Assembly (NCBI GenBank): GCA_002162755.1
Contig: MAAS01000013.1
Span: 124,001 to 188,000, forward strand
Length of the DNA stretch: 64,000 nt
DNA from: Gammaproteobacteria bacterium 50_400_T64
GTDB lineage: Bacteria > Pseudomonadota > Gammaproteobacteria > Pseudomonadales > Porticoccaceae
Reading direction: 5' to 3'
The position numbers and the translations under genes are program-made. Shown piece by piece: positions 38,830 to 47,249 of this stretch (positions are counted from its first letter, which is position 1; each line of letters opens with the position of its first letter). The notes below the pieces were generated by a model. The model saw only the letters and a program-made list of their open reading frames with translations, made no database searches and was not told the DNA's origin.

Positions 38830-39468
38830 CTAGGGCGCCAGCTGATTAATCACCCAGTTCTTATCTTCGTTGAGGCTGTACTGATAACGATCATGCAGGC
38901 GATTTTCACCTCCCTGCCAAAACTGAAACTCCTCCGGCACTACGCGAAAGCCCCCCCAAAAGTCCGGTGTCGGTATTTCGCCGTGGGTAAACTTTTCTTT
39001 CATCGCCATAAATTGCGATTCAAGAGCCTGGCGCGAGGTGAGTCGTGCGCTTTGCTTTGATGCCCAGGCGGCCAGTTGGCTGTCTTTGGGGCGGCTGAGA
39101 AAATACTTCAACACGTCTTTGCGGCTGACTTTTTCCACTACGCCGCCAATGCTGACCTGGCGGTCGAGGAAAAACCACGGGAAGTGCAGGCTGGCGTGGG
39201 GGTTGTGGGCAATATTGTGGGCCTTACGGCTGCCGAGGTTGGTGTAAAAAACAAAACCCCGTTTATCGAAACCTTTTAATAATACGGCGCGGTGCCAGGG
39301 TTTATTGTCGGCACCGACGGTGGCAATGGTCATTGCCGTGGGGTCTTTAATAGGTGATTGGCAGGCCTGATCCAGCCACAGCTGGAACTGGTCGAAGGGG
39401 TCGTCGCGCAGGGATTCACGACTGAGGCGGCCGTAGTCGTATTCCCTGCGGGTATCTTCGATAGTCAT
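38830..39468 (-). CDS. pdxH: Pyridoxamine 5'-phosphate oxidase PdxH
   Basis: FMN enzyme that oxidises pyridoxine or pyridoxamine phosphate to pyridoxal phosphate. 212 residues. N-terminal REYDYGRLSRESLRDDPFDQF, HRAVLLKGFDKRGFVFYTNLGSRKA for FMN binding, and C-terminal FWQGGENRLHDR and NWVINQLAP are canonical. Located 11 bases after the first of three dehydrogenase genes on the same strand; epd and serC elsewhere in the window also serve this cofactor pathway. Confidence 0.96.
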   Translation of the reverse strand: MTIEDTRREYDYGRLSRESLRDDPFDQFQLWLDQACQSPIKDPTAMTIATVGADNKPWHRAVLLKGFDKRGFVFYTNLGSRKAHNIAHNPHASLHFPWFFLDRQVSIGGVVEKVSRKDVLKYFLSRPKDSQLAAWASKQSARLTSRQALESQFMAMKEKFTHGEIPTPDFWGGFRVVPEEFQFWQGGENRLHDRYQYSLNEDKNWVINQLAP

Positions 39469-39479
39469 TTTTTAAGCCC

Positions 39480-40250
39480 TTAGCTTGCCGACAGACCGCC
39501 ATCGAGGGGAACAACGGCGCCGTTCATAAAGCTATTATCTTTCGAGCAAGCCCAAAGCATAGCCTGGACAATTTCTTCGACTTCGCCGAGTCGCTTCATA
39601 GGGTTGCCAGCCATCAGGTTTTCGCGGCTTTTACCACCGGAGGCTTTCAGGCTATTTTCAACCAGCGGCGTTTTGGCAAAGGCGGGGCAAATGGCATTAA
39701 CACGAATATTCATTTTGCCGTATTCAAGCGCCGCCGATTTCGTCAGCCCGATAACACCGTGTTTGCCCGATGAATACAGGCTTAAAAAGGGCGAGCCCAT
39801 TAAACCGGCCGCAGAGGCGACGTTGAGAATAACGCCGGCTTCCTGCTCGACCATCTGCGTTAGCTCGTATTTCATGCAGAGGAAAACACCCTTCTGATTG
39901 ACGCCGTTGGTTTGGTCCCAGTTGGCTTCATCGAGTTGGTGCAGACGCTTTTTAGGGTGGGAGATACCGGCGTTATTAATGCCGATATCGAGGCGGCCGT
40001 AGGTTTTAACGCAAGCGGCAACGAAGGCCTCGACCTGATCGTTGTTGCTCACGTCGCAGGCCATGGCCAATGCTTCGCCACCCGTGGCTTTAACTTTGTC
40101 GGCAACGGCCTGTACTGCATCGGCATTGATATCACCGAGGGCAAGTTTGGCACCCGCTTGCGCAAAGCACTGAGCGGCCAGTTCGCCAAAGCCGCTGGCG
40201 GCCCCAGTAATGAGTACAACCTGGTCAGTAAAATCGTAACGTGTTTGCAT
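39480..40250 (-). CDS. Short-chain dehydrogenase/reductase (SDR)
   Basis: 256 residues. The Rossmann loop TGAASGFGE is at 15-23, NNAGIS is conserved, the catalytic pair is YSSGK (about 159-163), and the C-terminal GAVVPLDGG is typical of classical SDRs. NAD(P)-dependent alcohol or ketone oxidoreductase of unknown substrate. The first of three SDR genes in a row, with two related quinone-oxidoreductase-like genes upstream, probably one catabolic operon. Confidence 0.93.
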   Translation of the reverse strand: MQTRYDFTDQVVLITGAASGFGELAAQCFAQAGAKLALGDINADAVQAVADKVKATGGEALAMACDVSNNDQVEAFVAACVKTYGRLDIGINNAGISHPKKRLHQLDEANWDQTNGVNQKGVFLCMKYELTQMVEQEAGVILNVASAAGLMGSPFLSLYSSGKHGVIGLTKSAALEYGKMNIRVNAICPAFAKTPLVENSLKASGGKSRENLMAGNPMKRLGEVEEIVQAMLWACSKDNSFMNGAVVPLDGGLSAS

Positions 40251-40273
40251 TTTATTATCTCCCAGTCTTGTTC

Positions 40274-41038
40274 TTAAAGGCTCATACCGCCATCGACAAT
40301 GGTGCAGGTGCCGGTGGTATAGCTGCCCGCATCCGATACCAAATAGAGCACGGCACCGGCCATTTCTTCGGGTTCGGCGTGGCGGCCCATGGGGATTTTT
40401 TCCATCAGCTGGCTGTGAATGTCTTCGTTGGTGAACAGTGCGCCAGCAAATTTTGTTTTGGTGAGCCCGGGTAGCAGCGCGTTAACGCGAATATTATCCG
40501 GCCCGCATTCGATGGCGAAGGTTTTTGTCATACTCACAACAGCCGCTTTGGTAATGGAATAAATACCCTGCTGTGGCCCGGGTGAAAGGGCGTTAATGGA
40601 TGAGGTGTTAACGATGGCACCGGAGCCTTGCTGGCGCATGAGTTTGCAGGCAGCGGTCGACATATAAAAATAACCACGAATATTGACGTCGAGGGTTTTC
40701 TGGAAAGAAACGAGATCGGTATCGACCACATGCCCGAAATAGGGGTTGGTTGCCGCGTTGTTGACGAGAATTTCCAGCCGCCCGTGGGTGCTGGCAATGT
40801 GCTCAAAAATCGCGTCAATTTGTTCCATGTCGCCGATGTGACAGGGGAAGGCTTCGGCACTACCGCCAGCGGCAGCAATTTCGTCGACCACTTTCTGGCA
40901 GCCTTCAACGCGGCGGCTGGAAACGATAACGTGAGCGCCCTGTTCGGCGAGGAGTTTGGCAATGGCTTCGCCGATGCCTCGGCTAGCGCCTGTCACCAGA
41001 GCAATTCTGCCGGTTAAATCGAATAAATTTGTAGCCAT
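40274..41038 (-). CDS. Short-chain dehydrogenase/reductase (SDR)
   Basis: 254 residues, classical SDR. The cofactor loop is TGASRGIGEA, NNAATNPYFG replaces the usual NNAG, the catalytic motif is YSITK, and the C-terminus is TIVDGGMSL. The NAATNP form is shared by SDRs of the DHRS4-like group. Middle gene of the three SDRs, 10 bases after the third. Substrate unknown. Confidence 0.93.
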   Translation of the reverse strand: MATNLFDLTGRIALVTGASRGIGEAIAKLLAEQGAHVIVSSRRVEGCQKVVDEIAAAGGSAEAFPCHIGDMEQIDAIFEHIASTHGRLEILVNNAATNPYFGHVVDTDLVSFQKTLDVNIRGYFYMSTAACKLMRQQGSGAIVNTSSINALSPGPQQGIYSITKAAVVSMTKTFAIECGPDNIRVNALLPGLTKTKFAGALFTNEDIHSQLMEKIPMGRHAEPEEMAGAVLYLVSDAGSYTTGTCTIVDGGMSL

Positions 41039-41048
41039 TTTATTTTCC

Positions 41049-41831
41049 TTAAATTGACATTAATAAGTGGCCGCCATCGATGGGTAGGGCAACACCGTTG
41101 ATAAACGAACTGGCATCACTGGCGAGTAAAAGTAGGGGTGCATTCATTTCACGCATTTCACCCAAGCGTTTGGCCGGCGTTGAGCTGATATATTTTTTAC
41201 CGGCTTCGCTCTCAAAGTATTCGCCGTTCATTTCCGTTTTAAAATAACCGGGGCAAATGGCATTAACGCGGATATTTTTATCGGCCAGTTCCAGCGCCAT
41301 ATGTTTGGTGAGCTGAATAACACCGGCTTTGGAGGCGGAGTAAACGCCGTGGCCAAGGCTGGTGGCCAGGCCGAGTACAGAGGAAATGTTGACGATGGAG
41401 CCACCCTTGTCAGCGGCAACCATACGGCGGGCGGCTTCGGTGGCGACTATCCAGGCACCTTTTAAATTGGTGTCGACCACAAAATCCCAGTCGGCTTCGC
41501 TGGTTTTATGCACCATTTTTGGTACAGCAACACCGGCGTTATTGATCAGCACGTTGACTGTGCCGAAGGCTTGTTCGGCGCTATCAAAGGCGGCGGCAAC
41601 GCTATCGATCTGGGTAACATCCATCGCCACGGCGAGTGCTTCGCCACCGCTGGCTTTAATTTCATCGACCAGTGTTTGCAATTTAGCTTCACGTCGAGCG
41701 CCGACTACTACTTTGGCGCCAGCCTCGGCCAACACGCGGGCAAAGTGATTGCCAAAGCCGCTGGAAGCGCCGGTGACCAGAGCAACCTTTCCCTTTAAAT
41801 TAAAGGCGGATGTATCGAGTGATTCGCTCAC
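41049..41831 (-). CDS. Short-chain dehydrogenase/reductase (SDR)
   Basis: 260 residues, classical SDR with TGASSGFGNH, NNAGVAVPKM, YSASK and VALPIDGGHL. Its ATG overlaps the stop of the quinone-oxidoreductase-like gene upstream by 4 bases, which shows translational coupling. The glycine loop SGFG is shared with the SDR at 39480-40250, suggesting these two are the closer paralogs. Confidence 0.93.
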   Translation of the reverse strand: MSESLDTSAFNLKGKVALVTGASSGFGNHFARVLAEAGAKVVVGARREAKLQTLVDEIKASGGEALAVAMDVTQIDSVAAAFDSAEQAFGTVNVLINNAGVAVPKMVHKTSEADWDFVVDTNLKGAWIVATEAARRMVAADKGGSIVNISSVLGLATSLGHGVYSASKAGVIQLTKHMALELADKNIRVNAICPGYFKTEMNGEYFESEAGKKYISSTPAKRLGEMREMNAPLLLLASDASSFINGVALPIDGGHLLMSI

Positions 41832-42820
41832 GATATTTCCCCGTCGGGTTTAATAATGACTTTACCCATGACATTGCGGCCGGTGACATATTTAATCGCG
41901 TCGATGCCTTTTGACAGGGGATAAATCGTATCAATAATGGGCGTTACCGTGCCGTCTTTCACCCAGGCAAAGAGCTCGCGCATATTGGCAGCGTGAACCT
42001 CAGGTTCATTTTTGGTGAACTGACCCCAGAAAACCCCGACCAGTGAATAGCCTTTTACCAGTGTTAAATTGACTGGTAGTTCGGGGATGCGCCCGGAGGC
42101 AAAACCGACCACCAGTAAGCGACCATTCCAGGCCATGGCGCGGGAGCAGGTGTCGAAGGCGTCGCCGCCGACCACGTCGTAAACCACATCCGCACCGCGG
42201 CCATCGGTGTGCTTTTTAATCGCCGATTTGAGATCTTCTTTACTGTAGTTGATGCCGATATCCGCACCCTGCTCTTTGGCAAAGGCGAGCTTTTCATCAC
42301 TGGAACACACGGCGATGACTTTAGCGCCAATCGCTTTGCCGATTTGCACGGCCGCAGTACCCGTGCCACCGGCAGCGCCGAGCACCACCAATGTTTCACC
42401 AGCTTTGAGCTGGGCTCGCTGGCGCAAAGCGTGGTGAGCGGTGCCGGTTGCGCCGAGCAATGCGGCACCCGCGTCAAAAGACATAAAATCGGGTAGAGGC
42501 GTGGGTTCGGTAGCGGGTAGAACGATTTTCTCTGCGTAGGCACCGAAGTCGTAGGTGAGGCTAATGAGCCGGTCACCGATGGCCCATTGGCTGACATTGC
42601 TGCCGAGGCCGATAACCTCACCGCAGATTTCAGAGCCGGGGGCAAAGGGGCACTCGGGCTGAAATTGATACTTGCCCTCGACTAGCAGGCCGTCGGGGAA
42701 GTTAACACCAATGCCTTTAATGGCGACGAGAATTTCATCGGGGGCGGGTACGGGGTCGGTAAAGTCGCGGTAAACAAGATCGTCGACTTCGCCGTAGGCT
42801 TCACAAATTAGCGCTTTCAT
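41828..42820 (-). CDS. Zinc-free medium-chain oxidoreductase (quinone oxidoreductase-like), copy 2
   Basis: 330 residues, MDR superfamily. The start MKALICEAYGEVDDLVYRD, the NVSxWAIGDRL-type segment and the nucleotide loop GAAGGTGTAAVQIGKAIGAKVIA are typical of NADPH:quinone oxidoreductases and enoyl reductases. No structural or catalytic zinc cysteines are present. It is a close paralog of the next gene: KGYSLVGVFWG and YVTGRNVMGKV repeat almost exactly. Tandem duplication within a catabolic operon. Confidence 0.92.
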   Translation of the reverse strand: MKALICEAYGEVDDLVYRDFTDPVPAPDEILVAIKGIGVNFPDGLLVEGKYQFQPECPFAPGSEICGEVIGLGSNVSQWAIGDRLISLTYDFGAYAEKIVLPATEPTPLPDFMSFDAGAALLGATGTAHHALRQRAQLKAGETLVVLGAAGGTGTAAVQIGKAIGAKVIAVCSSDEKLAFAKEQGADIGINYSKEDLKSAIKKHTDGRGADVVYDVVGGDAFDTCSRAMAWNGRLLVVGFASGRIPELPVNLTLVKGYSLVGVFWGQFTKNEPEVHAANMRELFAWVKDGTVTPIIDTIYPLSKGIDAIKYVTGRNVMGKVIIKPDGEIS

Positions 42821-42850
42821 TTTAAGTCCTTATTTTTTGTGCGGGCAGGC

Positions 42851-43828
42851 TTAGGGCTTGATAACCACTTTGCCTTTTACGTTTCTGCCGGTGACATATT
42901 GAATCGCTTTAACGCCATCGCTCAGGGCAAAGGTCTTATCGATAACGGGCACCACTTTGCCCGCTTCAAACCATTGCAGCAGTTCGACCATATTGGCTGC
43001 GTGGTCTTCGGGCTGCTTCTTGGTGAAGGTGCCCCAGAATACGCCGACCACGGAATAGCCTTTTACCAGGGTTAAATTGACGGGCAGCGTGGGAATGCGC
43101 CCGGAGGCGAAACCAACAATCAGCAGGCGGCCATTCCAGGCCATTGAGCGTGAGCATACATCGAAAGCATCGCCACCCACGGCATCGTAAACCACGTCAG
43201 CACCGCGACCGCCGGTGCGTTCTTTAATCGCGGCTTTCAGGTCTTCGTTGCTGTAATTAATACCTTCATCGGCACCCTGTGCTTTGGCGAAGGCGATTTT
43301 CTCATCCGTTGAGCAAACGGCGATGACCTTCGCACCCATGGCTTTGCCGATTTGTACGGCGGCAAGTCCAGCGCCACCAGCAGCACCGAGTACCACTAGC
43401 GTTTCGCCGGGCTTAAGTTGGCCCCGTTGCTTGAGCGCGTGGTGGGAGGTGGAGGTTGCACACAGCAATGCAGCCCCTTGTTCGAAGGACATGGAGGGCG
43501 TCATTTTATGAATGTCTTCCTCTAATACCGCGACCTGTTCGGCGTAGGCACCATGGTTGGCGTGCCAGCCAAAGACCTTGTCACCCACGGAAAAGCCTTT
43601 CACGCCTTCGCCGAGAGCGGCGACAGTACCGGCAAATTCGCCACCGGGCATAAAGGGCGTTTCGGGTTTGGCCTGATATTTACCTTCGACCAGTAGGCCG
43701 TCGGGGAAGTTGACGCCAATGGCGGCGATATCAACCAAGACCTGACCGGGGCCAGCTTCGGGGTTGGGCATGTCGCGGTAAACCAGATCGTCGATTTTGC
43801 CGTAGTGTTCACAGACTAGTGCTTTCAT
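42851..43828 (-). CDS. Zinc-free medium-chain oxidoreductase (quinone oxidoreductase-like), copy 1
   Basis: 325 residues. MKALVCEHYGKIDDLVYRDMP, GAAGGAGLAAVQIGKAMGAKVIA and KGYSVVGVFWGTF match the downstream copy nearly residue for residue. NADPH-dependent reduction of a quinone or of an enone/enoyl-CoA are the likely activities. Located 61 bases downstream of the APH-type kinase gene. Confidence 0.92.
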   Translation of the reverse strand: MKALVCEHYGKIDDLVYRDMPNPEAGPGQVLVDIAAIGVNFPDGLLVEGKYQAKPETPFMPGGEFAGTVAALGEGVKGFSVGDKVFGWHANHGAYAEQVAVLEEDIHKMTPSMSFEQGAALLCATSTSHHALKQRGQLKPGETLVVLGAAGGAGLAAVQIGKAMGAKVIAVCSTDEKIAFAKAQGADEGINYSNEDLKAAIKERTGGRGADVVYDAVGGDAFDVCSRSMAWNGRLLIVGFASGRIPTLPVNLTLVKGYSVVGVFWGTFTKKQPEDHAANMVELLQWFEAGKVVPVIDKTFALSDGVKAIQYVTGRNVKGKVVIKP

Positions 43829-43889
43829 AAGATTCTCTGCTGTTTTAAGGCCCTCTTAGCGAAGGCCTCTACTTTATTGTTGTGCGTTT

Positions 43890-44936
43890 TTAAACGCGAC
43901 CCTGCTCAGCCAGATATTCCATGGCAATTTCCGCCATGGGGCCCGCCATTTTACCGTAGGCCAGGGCCTCTTCATTGGACGCGGTGCCGTCTAAATAGCG
44001 CTTCATAATGCCCTGCAAAATGGCGGCAAAGCGGAAGAAGCTGAAGGCAAGGTAGAAGGTCCAGTTGGGTATTTCGCTGATGCCCCTATTTTTACAGTAG
44101 GCCGCGACGTACTCTTCTTCACTGGGAATGCCCAGTGCGGCACGGTCGACGCCGTTGAGTCCGGCGAGGTTGCCCAGCGCCGGATCGGCGGGCATACGCA
44201 GTTGCATGCACTGGTAGGCGATGTCGGAATAGGGGTGGCCGAGGGTGGACAGTTCCCAGTCGAGCACCGCCAGTACTTCGGCTTTGCCGGGGGCGAAGAT
44301 CATGTTGTCGAGGCGATAGTCGCCGTGAATCAGGCTGACCTGACCGTCGTCTTCGGGCATGTTGGCGGGCAGCCAAGCCATGAGCTTTTCCATGGCGTCG
44401 AGGGTTTCGGTTTCAGCACCGCGATACTGCTTGGTCCAGCGGCTGATCTGGCGTTCGAAGTAATTGCCGGGGCGGCCAAAGCTCTCGAGATCGGCTTTAG
44501 CAATGTCGACACTGTGCAGGGCAGCCAGCACTTCGTTCATTTTGGCGTACATGGGGGCGCGGAGACCTTTGTCGACTTCAGTGAGCTGGGCGTCCCAGAA
44601 AATATCGCCGTCGATAAAATCCATGATGTAAAACATGCTGCCGATAATGCTGTCGTCGTCACAGAGCTTGTGCATGGTGGGTACGGGCACGCCGCTGCCT
44701 GCCAGTGCTGACATGACGCGGAATTCACGGTCGACCGCGTGGGCAGAAGGCAGTAGCTCGCCTGATGGCTTGCGGCGCAGCACATATTTTTTGCTGTCGG
44801 TGGTGATCATGTAAGTGGGGTTTGACTGGCCGCCGGAAAACTTTTCAGCGTTGAGGAGTTTGCCGAAGCCGGGGATATTGTCTGCCAAATAAGCACCCAG
44901 AGTGTCCATGGGTAGGCTATCAGTTGTGGTTGTCAT
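43890..44936 (-). CDS. APH-type kinase, ACAD10/11 N-domain-like (LvaA-like)
   Basis: Aminoglycoside-phosphotransferase fold. Brenner motif IHGDYRLDN at 203-211, metal motif VLDWELSTLGHPYSDIAY with Asp226, and the start FSGGQSNPTYMI (32-43) matches the kinase half of ACAD10/11 and of LvaA, which phosphorylates 4-hydroxyacyl-CoAs. The ATG at 44936 (MTTTTDSLP) is preferred over the one at 44978. It is immediately downstream of an acyl-CoA dehydrogenase gene, the same pairing that is fused in ACAD11. Confidence 0.88.
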   Translation of the reverse strand: MTTTTDSLPMDTLGAYLADNIPGFGKLLNAEKFSGGQSNPTYMITTDSKKYVLRRKPSGELLPSAHAVDREFRVMSALAGSGVPVPTMHKLCDDDSIIGSMFYIMDFIDGDIFWDAQLTEVDKGLRAPMYAKMNEVLAALHSVDIAKADLESFGRPGNYFERQISRWTKQYRGAETETLDAMEKLMAWLPANMPEDDGQVSLIHGDYRLDNMIFAPGKAEVLAVLDWELSTLGHPYSDIAYQCMQLRMPADPALGNLAGLNGVDRAALGIPSEEEYVAAYCKNRGISEIPNWTFYLAFSFFRFAAILQGIMKRYLDGTASNEEALAYGKMAGPMAEIAMEYLAEQGRV

Positions 44937-45036
44937 AGTGGTTTTGACCTTATAGTCATGGGGCTTAATTTTATGCATTAAAGAAGAGCAGGTTGTGGCC
45001 TTCGCAGGAGACGGATGCTCCCGCGAAGGTAACGGC

Positions 45037-46251
45037 TTAGGCGTACTGGCGAGCCAGTGAGCGACCCAGCTGCATCATGTGTACCTGATCGGGGCCATCG
45101 GCGAAGCGGATTTGGCGCGCATAGTTGTAGGCTTCGGCGAGGAAATAGTCCTCAGTCAAACCTCCGGCACCGTGAACCTGAATGGCGCGGTCGACAACGC
45201 GCGCTGTCATCGCCGGGGTGACGATTTTAATCGCGGCAATTAAGTCTTTCGCCTCTTTGGCACCTTCGCGGTCAATCTTGTCGGCAGCCATCATGGTCAA
45301 CAGACGGGCCTGTTCAATATCGCAGTAGGACTGGGCGATATCTTCGCGCACCGACTGGTGTTCGCTGAGCTTTTTGCCGAAGGTGCTACGCGATTCGACG
45401 CGAGCGCACATCAGTTCTAGTGCGCGTTGGGCACAACCGATAAGACGCATGCAATGGTGAATACGGCCTGGGCCAAGGCGACCCTGGGCGATTTCGAAGC
45501 CGCGGCCCTCGCCCAGCAGAATGTTTTCAACAGGAACGCGCACATCGTCAAAGCGAATTTCAGCTTCACCCAGGGGCGCACCGAGATAACCGAGGGTGGT
45601 TAACGGACGCACGATGGTCACGCCGGGGGTGTCTTTCGGTACCAGAATTTGCGATTGCTGAACGTGGCGATTGGGGTTGTCCGGGTCGGTCTTGCCCATC
45701 ACGATCATGATTTTGCAGGCTTCGTGCATGATGCCGGTAATAAACCATTTCTTGCCGTTGATAACGTACTCGTCGCCATCGCGAACGATGGAGCACTCGA
45801 CATTGGTGGCATCCGAACAGGCGGTGTCGGGCTCGGTCATGGCGAAAGAGGAACGGATTTCACCGGCGAGTAGAGGGGTTAGCCACTTGTCTTTCTGCGC
45901 CTGCGTGCCGTACTTAACGAACACTTCCATGTTGCCGGTGTCGGGAGCGTTGCAGTTGAACACCAGCGGTGCCCAGGGCACACGGCCCATGATTTCAGCC
46001 AGTGGCGCGTAGTCGACATTGCTGAGACCGTTTTCGTCGTCGGCATCGTGGGGTGGCAGGAAGAGATTCCACAGGCCAACGGCTTTGGCTTTCTTCTTCA
46101 GCTCTTCCATGATGGGTGGCGTTGCCCAGGGATTGTCGACCGTGTGCATGTACTCTTTGAATTCTGCCTCGACCGGATAGACTTCTTCTTTCATGAACTT
46201 CAAGAGTAAATCTTGCAGTGCCAGGGCTTTGGGGGAGTGTTGAAAGTTCAT
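45037..46251 (-). CDS. Acyl-CoA dehydrogenase, ACAD10/11 (LvaC)-like
   Basis: 404 residues. The long form typical of the ACAD10/11 group: [14 protein letters not shown] start, [52 protein letters not shown], the [20 protein letters not shown] motif, and [38 protein letters not shown] near the end. In LvaC-type enzymes the phosphorylated 4-hydroxyacyl-CoA is converted toward the 3-hydroxyacyl-CoA. Its partner kinase gene lies 100 bases downstream. Other dehydrogenase roles remain possible. Confidence 0.92.
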   Translation of the reverse strand: MNFQHSPKALALQDLLLKFMKEEVYPVEAEFKEYMHTVDNPWATPPIMEELKKKAKAVGLWNLFLPPHDADDENGLSNVDYAPLAEIMGRVPWAPLVFNCNAPDTGNMEVFVKYGTQAQKDKWLTPLLAGEIRSSFAMTEPDTACSDATNVECSIVRDGDEYVINGKKWFITGIMHEACKIMIVMGKTDPDNPNRHVQQSQILVPKDTPGVTIVRPLTTLGYLGAPLGEAEIRFDDVRVPVENILLGEGRGFEIAQGRLGPGRIHHCMRLIGCAQRALELMCARVESRSTFGKKLSEHQSVREDIAQSYCDIEQARLLTMMAADKIDREGAKEAKDLIAAIKIVTPAMTARVVDRAIQVHGAGGLTEDYFLAEAYNYARQIRFADGPDQVHMMQLGRSLARQYA

Positions 46252-46331
46252 GTTGTGTTACCTCATTTCAAAAGTGTGTGATTGTAAAAGGATGGGTTTT
46301 GGTTTTTGGGTTTAATAAAATAATTGGGTGG

Positions 46332-47033
46332 TTAAACGATAGTAATGCTGTCGTGCCGCTCGCCTTGTTCGAGATGGGGCAACAGGTTGAAAGCGGCCAG
46401 TGAAATACGTTCGGCGTTGTAGTTAAAGCGAGTGGTGGAGGTGTTGCGAATTTGCATCATCAACTCGATGGCGGCATCGTCAGACAGGCCCATCACTTTC
46501 TTCATCGCCAGTGCCTTGGGGCCTCCGGAAGAGACGACCAGTACTCGCTCGCCGCGCGGGCCTTTGCGAGCATCGTCGAGGGCGCGGTGAACGCGCTCGT
46601 TAAAGTCGATCCAGGTTTCTGTTTTGTGCCCTTTCTGGGCATCGCGTTGCGCGATCTCTTCGTCGAGTTCACCGTCGATCCAGGCGCGCATGGTGCCGCG
46701 TAGGATGCCGAAAAACTGCCGCGCGGTTTTTGGCACTTCGGCGCTGGGGTCGTTGCGCCGGGCATACATCGCCATAATGGGGCGGAAATGGAATTCATTA
46801 AAGCCGGCATCAACCGTCGATTCCAGGTTTTGCCCCAGGCCTTCTTCTATACCGGCGAGGGTTTGCTTGTGGCGGCGCATATCGCCGGTAATGATGCGGT
46901 CAAACTGTAAGTTTCGTTTGCGGTAGTGCTCACCGAGCCAGACGGCTTGCTGTTGACCTAGGTCCGATAGTTGGTCGTAGACTTTGGCACCAAGAGAGGC
47001 CTGGCCGTGGCGGACAAAATATATTTCGCTCAT
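46332..47033 (-). CDS. Histidine phosphatase family protein
   Basis: 233 residues. FVRHGQASLG at the start carries the catalytic His, and VVSSGGPKALAM takes the place of the usual second His motif, so His is replaced there. This may lower or alter phosphatase activity. Upstream of the LvaC-like acyl-CoA dehydrogenase by about 80 bases on the same strand, so it may be part of the same operon as the kinase. Confidence 0.87.
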   Translation of the reverse strand: MSEIYFVRHGQASLGAKVYDQLSDLGQQQAVWLGEHYRKRNLQFDRIITGDMRRHKQTLAGIEEGLGQNLESTVDAGFNEFHFRPIMAMYARRNDPSAEVPKTARQFFGILRGTMRAWIDGELDEEIAQRDAQKGHKTETWIDFNERVHRALDDARKGPRGERVLVVSSGGPKALAMKKVMGLSDDAAIELMMQIRNTSTTRFNYNAERISLAAFNLLPHLEQGERHDSITIV

Positions 47034-47185
47034 AGAACACCCTTATTTCAGGCGATGCAGAATATATCAGCACTGGCTATTTATAAATCAATTTTTCGCA
47101 CTCTCAATGCTGGCAGCTGGGCATGGGGTGAACAGGATTTTGCGATTGGCCGGCACCGTCAGCAGAGACGGTTGACCAAAGGTAA

Positions 47186-47214
47186 TTGGCGACTTAGCTT
47201 TGCTAGTTTAGAAT
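47186..47214 (+). promoter_or_regulatory. Putative sigma-70 promoter of the receptor gene
   Basis: TTGGCG (47186-47191), 17-base spacer, TAGAAT (47209-47214), 35 bases before the TonB-dependent receptor ATG. Spacing is ideal and each hexamer has 4-5 consensus bases. Confidence 0.5.
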
Positions 47215-47249
47215 GCGCGCCCGAATTATCTTTATAAAATATCAGGTTA

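Noticed and set aside
46971..47237. 88-codon plus-strand frame before the TonB receptor
   Set aside because: Overlaps the end of the phosphatase gene and covers the promoter; no family features.
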